Assembly: GCF_964340395.1 (NCBI RefSeq)
Contig: NC_135549.1
Coordinates: 12,288,842-12,352,841, forward strand
Direction: 5' to 3'
Length of the DNA: 64,000 nucleotides
From: Glandiceps talaboti
Lineage: Eukaryota; Hemichordata; Enteropneusta; Spengelidae
Shown here: positions 16,946-28,644 of the stretch, in pieces
How the letters are laid out: every line of letters begins with the position of its first letter
How positions within the stretch are numbered: position 1 is the stretch's first letter
Translations under genes and position numbers: made by a program
The notes under the pieces: model-generated
The model's database searches: none
What the model was told of the DNA's origin: nothing
What the model saw: the letters and a program-made list of their open reading frames with translations, nothing else

Positions 16946-18856
16946 CATACATTGGAAAGTTGGATAGATCTGTTTTGACAAGTATCGGTATGTACATGGA
17001 CTGCAGTATATATGGCCATCAGTTCTACATTTGTAGTTCAGTGAGAAGACACAGCTACTTACACTTCAACTTGGAATTTACCTTGTGTGTAAGAAAGACA
17101 GACTCGATGGTGATACAGACTGGACTAAGAACTGTACAAGACAGTTTCTGCAAGATGTCAGTTTGTCAGCATATATAAATGAAAAACATGTAAACCATGT
17201 GATACTTAGAACCAGTCATGAATGGCTGGATTAGTATCGAGTGTCTTGGACAAATTTTATTTTGCTACTTTGTGCTGATCACATGTAAGTCATGTGACAG
17301 TAATAACCCACCATGATTGACTGCCCTTCCCTTGACATGAACTGAATTGTCAGCAAGTTTTGTCTTTGCTCTCAGAAATTCAAGTGTTTTATACTTCTTA
17401 TTTGAATGAAAGAAATGTTTGTGTTGCATTTTTAGACTCATTATCTCAGTAAGTCAGAATTTACTGACTGTGCACTGTAACAGACTAGTAAAGTGATGTA
17501 AGCTGGTGTATCACAGTTTCTGTGGAGACTAATGATATCACCTAGTTGTACAGTTATGTGATAAAGGGGTTGGAATTGAAACTTTGGAGCCTAAAGTCTA
17601 ATAACTTGTTACATATTAAAACAGGGGACAGAGCTCAAAATCAGTACTTTTTGTAATAAGACTAACATTCTCTACACATTGTTCAGAGAACAGAGTACAC
17701 ATGTCATATGTCACCATAGCTTCTAAAGAATATTGCTCAAACAGTATTATAGGAGCAAAATTATTTCTAAAACTCAGGGAATTTTACCATTTTCGATAAT
17801 TTCATAAGATTTACATTCATTTCTTTGCATATTTTTGCAGTGATTTGAGACATATTTCTGTAGATACTGTAGTACAGTAAATGTAAAGTTAGCATAGTTA
17901 CAATTGAAATGTTACTTTTTAGATCTCTTACAAGTTACAGCCATTTAGTATTATAATCAGAACTGGTCAAATCACTATGTGGTTAACATGCAGTACTCCT
18001 AGGTTCACACAATCCTGTGTAGAGTGCTGAAAAAACTTTTCAGACATATTGGTGTAATAAACGTTTAGGTACATGCAGTAGAAAAACCAATGGAAAGAAT
18101 TTATACTGATTTTATAATTAATATATCATTTCTGTGCCAGCAAACTTGGTCATTAGTTTGTCCGGAGATACTATTATGATTTACAGATCAATGATCGTGT
18201 TCACATTTGATACTGTAAACCTGGATTTTTTTGCTGAAGACCTATTCTTGCTGGAAACAAAACATCATATAAGTAGTGACTAAAAATGTCTGTTTGTACA
18301 TAACACAACAGTGTACCAGGATTTGTAATTTGTGAAAAACAAATCTTTGAGACTAGTTGAGAATATAAAATCACAGAATTTTCTAGTGTCAAAAATATGT
18401 AGGTTTACAGTACATTCTTGTCCAAAGTCATTATACAAGGATGCACAATTATGTCTATATATTTTACCAAGCAAGCAGCATTACACCAGTCCTACATGTA
18501 TCCACTGAAACCATAGCCTGCACAGTGTAGGTTCAAGTTCAAAATGACCAAAGTAGGAAGATCTTGTATTAAGAATTGGTCACATGAAATATCAGTGTTG
18601 ACACTTCACAGTGACTACTTGTCATGTAAGTATGTCATCTGAGCAAGGGTAAAGTACATGTAGGTCTCTCAATGTAGACCAAAGATAGACTAAATAAAAA
18701 GTGCTGTTTTTTAGAAAAATGTATTATGTGTTGTACGCTTTTTATGTGTGTCAAACCAACCCAAGACATTTAGTGATCTGAGTGATACAAATTGAAATGC
18801 ATGATTCACAAATGTGTGGTGTTTGAAAAATTTGCTAACTGTGTTGAGTGATAATG
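16946..18856. other. IMMP2L 3' flank and intergenic DNA
   Basis: No further gene seen. Candidate poly-A signals AATAAA for IMMP2L lie at 18056-18061 and 18693-18698; which one is used cannot be told. Open frames here are short. Confidence 0.5.
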
Positions 18857-19220
18857 ATGTTAAAAGTGGCCATAGTGATAAGGATTTGGGTATTTATGTG
18901 GGATTTTTAATTTATAAAACAATTTTATCATGACTTCATACTTGAAAAATCAATATGAAACAAAATATGCCAAGTCCTTGTTTGTAACTCAATAAATTAC
19001 AAAAGATTGATAAATGTATGAAATCTTCTGTTATTGTACGTATAATAACAAACTTTTTAATACATTTTTAGCTTTTTTCAATATAATGAGTTACAAACAC
19101 AGACTTTGTCAATGTTGTTTCACATTAAATTTTCAAGTAGGATGCCATGATAAAGTTGTTTTATAAATTAAAAATCCCAGAATAAATACCCAAACCTTAT
19201 CCATATGGCCACTTTAACAT
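18857..19220. mobile_element. Foldback (MITE-like) element, about 364 bp
   Basis: The ends atgttaaaagtggccata and tatggccactttaacat are inverted, and the complementarity continues inward for roughly 90 bp (18857-18945 against 19130-19220), then on again around the ttgtttgtaactca / gagttacaaaca segments. Almost the whole element can fold into one hairpin. No protein is encoded and no clear target duplication was identified. Confidence 0.65.
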
Positions 19221-20829
19221 TGGATACAACTCTACCCTATTCTGTAAGGTATTATATCACTTTGGTTTGTACTGACAATAGAAATAAGTAGACATTATTA
19301 TCTTGTATGCCATCAGTGGTTTTGTCCTTGATATTAACAAAAAGCAATGCCATACTGCTAGTGGCCTAGAAAAGAACTGTTTAGTTGACATTGTGCTTTG
19401 ACCTCATACAAGGTTGAATAAATCAACTTGAACCCCCCTAGCTATGTGATAATCCCATAGATGTTGTAGAGAGACTCTATAATCTCTATATTAGCACTAG
19501 AGTAGGAATGTGAAGATTCAATACAACATGATGAATTTATTCTGTTTTTGCCTTGACATATTGGGGAGGGAGGGGGTGGGTTAAAAAGAAAATAATCTCT
19601 CAGTGTACACCGTAGAGATTCTCTATATCATCAAGTCGATCATTGCCCAAAATAAATCCCTGTAATTTAGCATTAGACAAAAAAAAAGATATTTAAATTA
19701 TAAACCTTTGCATATATTTTGCTTACTAAGGTCATGGCCTAGATCTTCTAAAATGTCATACATATCAATAAAATGTTGTGGATACAACAAAACGGTTTTA
19801 TTTTTGTTCAAATTCAGTTTTCCATTATTTATGAAGCATACCGACTGTATATGGTGAAAACAAACAAGTTTGACTTTAGGTTATTTTGGTGATGGTTGAT
19901 AATTTTATGTTCTAAACCTAGTTTTAATTGAGTTTCTATTCCTCAGTTTTTGGTCAGTGACAGTTGTAAATGAAATATTGTCAATGTGTATGATGTACTG
20001 TTTTCATGCAAACTGACCTCCCATTTACAACATTCACTCACCAGACCTCATGAACAATAAGCAATATATTAATAAACTGCAAGGTTTAGAACATTAATTT
20101 AGCAACCATTACCAAAATAAGCTGAATTGTGTATGCCTGTTTTAATCATACAGATTTGGATGAAATCCCTATACTGCACGATTGTTTAAAGTGCAGTGGT
20201 GGCATGTGCATTATTGTCAACCACTACCCACTTTACAGAGATGCTAAACAGATGTGAAGAGTTTTCATTGCATGTCCAAGAAACAACATACTTTGGTTTG
20301 TGAGAATGATACACATATGGGTGAAGGACTTGTTGACAAATATGATGTTTTGCACCACAGTCACTGCATAATATTAAAAATAGCGCAAATATTGCGTTGC
20401 CGCACAACTTCATGTTCAGGGCAATGATAGATATATAATTTTTTGAAGATTTAAAGTTGTAACCAAAACAAAATTTTCATACCTAATTTCCATCATCATA
20501 ATCCAGCCATCCTATGTTGGAAGTGTACAAGACAAGTATAGCAACATCCTAATCAAACTTTAAAGGGATGTGTCTACAAGGTTTTGTACTTCTTTATTTT
20601 TTTAAATCAATTTGGAACCAAGTCATACCAATGTAACATGTTTAACTTTCTTGGTTGTCTTATTGTAATATTTTAAACACAAGCTAACATTCAGTTTATA
20701 TGGGTAGGTGATGAAACAGCTGTCTTACAACATATTACATAATCAAATCATAAACCAAACTGGCCATGCTACAGGCTTTACCACCAGAGGAAATAGTAAA
20801 GTAAACATTATAGTTAATTAACAATGTAC
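19221..20829. other. Intergenic, no gene seen
   Basis: AT-rich DNA. A 75-codon minus frame at 20186-20413 has a hydrophobic start but no recognisable domain or splice partner, so it is not called. Confidence 0.5.
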
Positions 20830-21453
20830 TGTTCTCACTGTGTCAGCTATTAATGAGGAAAAATCTACACATTCTCAACAAAGTTAAGCTCAATCTACTG
20901 GGTAATTTCAGAGTTGAAGATTTTTGAGGAAAAGCAATGATATAGAATAACACTTCTAGAAACATCTCACCAAGTTTCAAACTCATTCACTTAGTACTTT
21001 TTGAGATATAAGTTTTTGACCAAAATTCACATTTTTACACCTTAATTCCATATCACTCATGGAATCATGGTATGCGTAACATATCTTCGTCCATACATCC
21101 CTAAATGCATTTCCATTAAATTTCAGCCCAATCTGCTCAGTGGTTTTGGAATTATAGATTTTCAACCAAAGAGACACATTTTTAGCCCTAATTTGCATAT
21201 CACTGATGGAATCATCCCGTCATGAACAAATCTTACTTTACACCCCCTTAAGAATGTTCCCACCAAATTTCGCACCAATCTGCCCAGTAGTTTCTGAGTT
21301 TAAGTTTTTTGACCAAAAATCACATTTTTTGACCCAAATCACACACCTGTGATGCGATCATTTTGATTTGAACAATTTCCCAACTAGACACCCAAGGTAA
21401 TGGACCCACCAAATATCGTGGCAATCGGTTCAGCGGTTTTTGACTTTAAGTTG

Positions 21454-21517
<64 letters not shown>

Positions 21518-21545
21518 GGCAGACGCCGGGCGATCCCTATAGCAC
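20830..21545 (+). mobile_element. Tandem-core plus (CA)n element, Helitron-like remnant
   Basis: About five diverged units of roughly 120-130 bp share the order caccaaatttc - caatctgccca - gtagtttctgag - tttttgaccaaaaatcacat. The last is truncated by the (CA)n run at 21456-21513, followed by cagacaggcagacgccgggc. This plan of ~130-bp units, microsatellite and a short GC-rich terminus parallels the element at 6390-7960. Outer boundaries are approximate. Confidence 0.5.
21456..21513. repeat. (CA)n microsatellite
   Basis: Pure AC dinucleotide run ending in acagacaggcaga. Confidence 0.96.
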
Positions 21546-22195
21546 TACTGAACCTCAGTTCAGTTGTGCTAATAAGCACTTCCAACCTATGTTCAAACCA
21601 CCATGTTGAACTTGGCTTTAATATTTGCATAACATCAAAATTCACGTGGGGGAAGACTTGTAGACCATGCACATTTCCAGTCAGGATCAAAGTTACATTC
21701 CTGAGTAATTCTGACTTCATATATCGAGTTTGATTTAATACAATGGGTTTGTGTGCTTGTGTTCTCAAGCAAATGGCTGACTAGCAAGGTGTTTGATTTG
21801 AGTGGTACAATGTAAATGAATGTGTAGAAAGAATCACAGGTAGAGAACTGTGAGAGAAGACAATTTAGTCTTTCTTGATTTGTGAACATGCAACAGGATG
21901 ACTGAGCAATGATGTCCACATAAACAGCAAGAATAAACAAACAATAAACACTATTATATTATAATGATGTCCATCATATGAATGACAATAAAAACACAAC
22001 AATGAATACCTATATAACGTTATCATTTCTGTCTTTATTGCATCTCATTTCTAATACCAACTTTTCAAAATAACATTAACATACTTGTAATTACAAGGCA
22101 CAATTTTAAGTAGTTTGGACGTAATACGTTATCTATTAAACAAAGCTGATCATTGTAGGTACTCTAATTGCACCAAATATAACCACAGTTATAAC
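21546..22195. other. Intergenic, no gene seen
   Basis: Nothing recognisable. The open frames at the left edge are driven by the neighbouring CA run. Confidence 0.5.
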
Positions 22196-22660
22196 TAGCA
22201 TTGGTTTGACTACATACTTAGCAGTGGATAAATAGCGTAGACTTGAGGCATGACCACACGGCTAGCAATGGATGAATAGGTGTGAACTTCACTTGAAATA
22301 TGGCTACATGGATAGAAATGGATGAATAGCGTGAACTTCACTTGAGACATGGATAGTAATGCATGAATAATGTGAACTTCACTTGAGACATGGCTACATG
22401 GATAGCAATACATGAACATCATCGTAAACCACAGCCTCTTTTACGACACTGTCCAAGACACGCCACCCAGATACATATTTCATTGCTTCAGCAGAGATAT
22501 GTACTCTGGCTTGCACAAATGTGCATGAATAACGTGAACTTCACTTGAGACACGGCTACATACTTAGCAATGGATGACAAGTGTCAAGTTCACTTGAGAC
22601 GTGTCTACAAGGATAGCAATGGATGAGTAGCATAAACTTCACTTGAGACAAAGCATACAC
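22196..22660. repeat. Diverged minisatellite, unit about 50-57 bp
   Basis: Several imperfect copies run through gcaatggatgaatag, gtgaacttcacttgagacat and ggctacatgga, interrupted at about 22430-22520 by unrelated sequence. The Ser/His-rich minus frame is a repeat product. Confidence 0.8.
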
Positions 22661-24603
22661 CCTTCAGTAAACTAATCCCATTCTTTTAATCAGAATGGAA
22701 TTATACTACCATTTGACAAAACTATACAAATTACAGAAATACTGATGTAAGCTTTGGTACAAGTAAATATTGCTTAATTTCAAGAAAATACATCAATTGG
22801 ACAATGGTAAGTGTGCAGGAGTGTGACTGCCTCTGGAAATACTAGTACGCAGTGAATGGTATCCTATACTTTATGTAATAAGCCAACTTGTACTATTTGA
22901 TTGTACTATCATTAATTCTACTAGTTTTATGCACATCATAATGGAACAAAGTGTCATCAGTTTTTCGACATAAAATGTTAAAACTTTCCTCAAATTTGAT
23001 TATTTTGGTTTGCACATGTATAAGATAGCCTTTTTTTATTCAGCCAAGGTATACTGACCATGAAATACAGAGGCATGTCATTAACCCCCATGTCATTCAA
23101 ATTGGCCTTGGTGCTATAGGCAAATAATGGAAAACACAATACAATGTAGAACTACTCTATAAAATAAAGTGGTGTAGTAGAGTTAAACAAAGTCAGCCAG
23201 ATTGTCGCATATTAAAGTCTCTATTGCAGAAAAAGAGGTGTGATTTGGCAGCAATTGATACTACGGATTCCTATGATGGTATAGACACATCATCCCAATT
23301 TTACAATTACTTATTCTATAGTATTTTATCAGTTGAATGTACCGTGGGGATCAATTTGTTTCAAAACCAAAGTAGCTCGAATCATCCAAACTTTGCCATA
23401 TGAAAACTTGTTCCTGGTCCATTTGAAATTTTGACAGAAATTTGGTCGTTTATCATCTTGTTTCAAGAAAATAGTCCATCAATTAGCTTCCCATAGAGTT
23501 AACACACTGTGTGTGGTGGTCATTTTGAAGCATAACATTGATACACGTATTTTCTTTTCTATTCAAAAACATTGCACAGTAAATCTTACACTTTCTCTTT
23601 GATTTGAACTGACAATGGATTAGAGTTTACTTCAACAACATACATATAGTTAACAGCGAAGATTTAAGAGTTTTATTGCTGAGGCACATATGTATAAATG
23701 AATGGTAGCCTTTGATATTGTGACAATACATTTGACAGTGGGCAGACACAAACTCTGCCCGAGGTAAAAACCACAATACTACTAATAGACACACATGTAC
23801 TAGTGAAATAAGGTGTTCAAGATCTCTTGCACAGCTTTAACAACTCAATACTCATCCCACCCCCATCCCCATCCCCCTGCTTATCATTAAGAACTGCTAA
23901 ATATCAAAGCCTACATATTAAATAACAATGGTTTTACATATCTCATCCCAGAAACTATTGCTTTTTAAAGTAATTTGGCAAATTTGAATTTGACTAAGGT
24001 AAATTTGTGAAAACTAGTTGTATTCAATACTCAGTATTCAGGTTTTCAATTAAAGAGTTGTTCTCAGTAGCATGAAATGTATAGTGTGAAATTTCACACA
24101 TAGCTATCTGACTTGAAATACTAGCTTGTCAGTATAAATACATAATCAAACCAGATACCCAAGTCTCTGGGCAAGTGCCATTTAGCCTTTGTCAACTTTC
24201 TGTCAATGCTAGGCTTGGAATAATGTAGAACATTACACTAAAGGTCTTGAGTGCAAATATAACAATTTCCTCAATTGCTAATATCATTTTTACACTGATT
24301 CACATGCGTAACTATATTTTAATAATAATACGATGCGATAAAAGAGTGCATAAATTCAAAATAGTATTGTTACAAAACATACATCTATTGATGATAACAT
24401 GCACATCTATACAGCGCTTCACACTGTGTGCAAATCACGGCACAATTATTACTCCAGGCACATGCCTATAACAGCACAACAGTTTATACTTCCTCAACTC
24501 CATGGGGATAACATACCATCATTGTAGTGTATGTAAAGACCTTAGGATTAAATCCTTCATTCAGCAGCCTGTACTGAACTGTATCTAACGAAACTGGTCA
24601 TAA
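22661..24603. other. Intergenic, no gene seen
   Basis: AT-rich sequence without recognisable exons, RNA genes or elements. Confidence 0.5.
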
Positions 24604-25898
24604 ATTGAATTGCCTATGTAACCTGTACTCATAGACTCTCACTGAATTGTCTATGTAACCTGTAACCATAGACTCTCACTGAATTGTCTATGTAACCTGT
24701 ACTCATAGACTCTCGTTGAATTGTCTATGTAACCTGTACTCATAGACTCTCGTTGAATTGTCTATGTAACCTGTACTCATAGACTCTCATTGAATTGTCT
24801 ATGTAACCTGTACTCATAGACTCTCGCTGAATTGTCTATGTAACCTGTACTCATAGACTCTCACTGAATTGTCTATGTAACCTGTAATCATAGACTCACT
24901 GAATTGTCTATGTAACCTGTAATCATAGACTCTCACTGAATTGTCTATGTAACCTGTACTCATAGACTCTCACTGAATTGTCTATGTAACCTGTACTCAT
25001 AGACTCTCACTGAATTGTCTATGTAACCTGTACTCATAGACTCTCACTGAATTGTCTATGTAACCTGTACTCATAGACACTCACTGAATTGTCTATGTAA
25101 CCTGTAATCATAGACTCTCACTGAATTGTCTATGTAACCTGTACTCATAGACTCTCACTGAATTGTCTATGTAACCTGTACTCATAGACGCTCACTGAAT
25201 TGTCTATGTAACCTGTTATCATAGACTCTCACTGAATTGTCTATGTAACCTGTACTCATAGACTCTCACTGAATTGTCTATGTAACCTGTACTCATAGAC
25301 TCTCACTGAATTGTCTATGTAACCTGTAATCATAGACTCTCACTGAATTGTCTATGTAACCTGTAATCATAGACTCTCACTGAATTGTCTATGCAACCTG
25401 TAATCATAGACTCACTGAATTGTCTATGTAACCTGTAATCATAGACTCTCACTGAATTGTCTATGCAACCTGTAATCATAGACTCACTGAATTGTCTATG
25501 CAACCTGTAATCATAGACTCACTGAATTGTCTATGTAACCTGTAATCATAGACTCTCGCTGAATTGTCTATGCAACCTGTAATCATAGACTCACTGAATT
25601 GTCTATGTAACCTGTACTCATAGACTCTCACTGAATTGTCTATGTAACCTGTAATCATAGACTCACTGAATTGTCTATGTAACCTGTACTCATAGACACT
25701 CATTGAATTGTCTATGTAACCTGTACTCATAGACTCTCACTGAATTGTCTATGTAACCTGTAATCATAGACTCACTGAATTGTCTATGTAACCTGTAATC
25801 ATAGACTGTCACTGAATTGTCTATGTAACCTGTACTCATAGACTCTCACTGAACTGTCTATGTAACCTGTAATCATAGACTCTCGCTGAATTGTCTAA
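24604..25898. repeat. Large minisatellite, unit 37 bp (35-bp variant)
   Basis: About 35 tandem copies of a unit covering tcatagactctcactgaatt and gtctatgtaacctgtac. Two size classes occur: 37 bp, and 35 bp lacking one tc pair. Variants (tactc/taatc, cactg/cgttg, atgta/atgca) are interspersed and show higher-order patterning; the 35-bp and atgca variants cluster at 25390-25610. Confidence 0.97.
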
Positions 25899-26153
25899 AA
25901 CATCAATAGTGATTTCAATCTGACAAAATGTTGAAATGTTTTTGCAAACTGAAATTCAAACTCTCAAAATAAGTTATAACATTTAATGACACTGAGACAA
26001 ACACTTATAATCATTTCATACATTCTACAAAAAAAAGCCTGTAAATATTTATCAGGAGGAGAATCTAAATTTGCATCATCCTAGGGAGTCTTTGTGATTA
26101 TCTGGAATGTGACCACCAAATGCCCAAAACTGTACAAAAGGAACAATCCTAAT

Positions 26154-27098
26154 CATTGATCCATGGTGCATGTATATCAGTGTTATAACATTGATCCATG
26201 GTGCATGTATATCAGTGTTATAACATTTGATCCATGGTGCATGTATATCAGTGTTATAACATTGATCCATGGTGCATGTATATCAGTGTTATAACATTGA
26301 TCCATGGTGCATGTATATCAGTGTTATAACATTTGATCCATGGTGCATGTATATCAGTGTTATAACATTGATCCATGGTGCATGTATATCAGTGTTATAA
26401 CATTGATCCATGGTGCATGTATATCAGTGTTATAACATTGATCCATGGTGCATGTATATCAGTGTTATAACATTGATCCATGGTGCATGTATATCAGTGT
26501 TATAACATTTGATCCATGGTGCATGTATATCAGTGTTATAACATTGATCCATGGTGCATGTATATCAGTGTTATAACATTGATCCATGGTGCATGTATAT
26601 CAGTGTTATAACATTGATCCATGGTGCATATATATCAGTGTTATAACATTCATCCATGGTGCATGTATATCAGTGTTATAACATTCATCCATGGTGCATG
26701 TATATCAGTGTTATAACATTGATCCATGGTGCATGTATATCAGTGTTATAACATTGATCCATGGTGCATGTATATCAGTGTTATAACATTGATCCATGGT
26801 GCATATATATCAGTGTTATAACATTCATCCATGGTGCATGTATATCAGTGTTATAACATTGATCCATGGTGCATGTATATCAGTGTTATAACATTGATCC
26901 ATGGTGCATGTATATCAGTGTTATAACATTGATCCATGGTGCATGTATATCAGTGTTATAACATTGATCCATGGTGCATGTATATCAGTGTTATAACATT
27001 TGATCCATGGTGCATGTATATCAGTGTTATAACATTCATCCATGGTGCATGTATATCAGTGTTATAACATTCATCCATGGTGCATGTATATCAGTGTA
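26154..27098. repeat. Large minisatellite, unit 35 bp, highly homogeneous
   Basis: About 27 tandem copies of a unit covering attgatccatggtgcatgta and tatcagtgttataac. Copies are nearly identical. The few differences are an extra T, attgat/attcat, and two copies with gcatatata. Low divergence implies recent expansion or homogenisation. It lies only about 250 bp from the 37-bp array but is unrelated in sequence. Confidence 0.97.
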
Positions 27099-28644
27099 GT
27101 GTTACAAAAAGAAATTTAAACCTCACTAGCATGGTAAAATAGTGCCCCTATGGTCTAGTCAAATGACTGTCACGACCTGCATCACAATTTATATAATACA
27201 TCATTATTAAGTATTAAGTTTAGTGCTGTGTTACAGTAGCAAAAACACATCTGACTTCACGATAAAATAACACAATGCACTGGTTCTCTTCAAACAGAGA
27301 GTGAATATCACCAACTGAACATCCATTCACAATGAGGATCATTTTTATCACCTGTGGCATGTTTGATCACCTGCTATATATGTGTGATTTGATAGTAACA
27401 CAAGTTATCTCGTTTTTATGATTTCTATGAATACTAAACTGTGCGTTAGCCCAATCCACTTAGGTCTCTGTTTTACCATTAGATATTTTGTTTGTCTAAT
27501 CCTGTGTTGAACCCAGTACATACAATAAACTGATGGCTTTCAACTGATTGTCTTCTTCCAAGTTAGGAACAGAACTCCCATTAAGAACTGATCACAGAAT
27601 AACATTCCTAAACATACAAAATAAAATTTGACAACAAATAATTCATTTGAATCACTTAAACACTCACTTATTTTGCATTGCAGTTAAATCAGTTCAATCA
27701 CTAATCAGTACAAAACTGACAAAAGGCCCATTCAGTAATGGAGGAGTGGGTAAAATACATCTCAAAAACAGTCACAGACATTCAGTGCTGAAAAGAGTAA
27801 CTTACAATATCTTACCCTAATACCCATCCCTGGACTCAAAACAGCCCTGGAACATGTAAACAGTTTTAGGTTTAGATTGAATTTGATGTGATAGTGTACA
27901 CTAATCAAAGTATTGCTATTTTGTGAAATCTTATACACTACAAATGTTGACATTGGGGGAAAATATTACATCATTTTTTTCACGTTCCACAAAGTTTACA
28001 GAAATGACAAATTGAATGAAAAGCACTGACATGTTCAAATCTCACTCGCAATGTCCTTGTATAGAAGGGTATGGCAGTACCTGAGGTGCCAGACAAATGA
28101 AACTCTGTACACATGGTTCATGTAAATGGGGGAAAGTAGACGTTACCAGTAATATCAGAATTTACAAACATCGTAAGTGTTAATCAAGGGAGGCATTTAT
28201 AATTTATGTCTGTGAATCATCCAAACAAATGTTATCCGTCAGTAACATTCAAAAATCTTGCCAAAGTATGATTTTTCTTTTTCGTAAAATCATGACAAAT
28301 TTAGCATGATATATGTATACGTATGTCATGGTCAACAAAATGATCAGCTTGAATAAAGATCTAAAATTAGAGACACAAGGGACCATGTGACAACACAATT
28401 CAGAATCACATCGCATTTATTTCTCTATGCTAAACAAATAAAATCTTGGAGTGTTTATTATGGCCTGTATTGACAAATTCAGTAACAAGCTTGAATTTTC
28501 GATTTGAGATAACATATCTTACTGGAGATACAAACAAAAACTCAGGACAGTACAGAGAATAGAACATTGCACTATATTCTCTAGATATAGACAATGATAT
28601 AGTAGTATTCTTTTGTTTATGTCTGTAGGAGAAATAAAGTTACA
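27099..28644. other. 3' flank and probable 3' UTR of the sorting nexin gene
   Basis: No separate gene is seen. On the minus strand, AATAAA signals lie at 28459-28454 and 28421-28416, about 190-230 bp past the sorting nexin stop codon, so the 3' UTR probably ends near 28.4 kb. Confidence 0.5.

Noticed and set aside
24604-27098. CRISPR-like arrays
   Set aside because: Units are directly abutting with no unique spacers, and the genome is eukaryotic; these are minisatellites.
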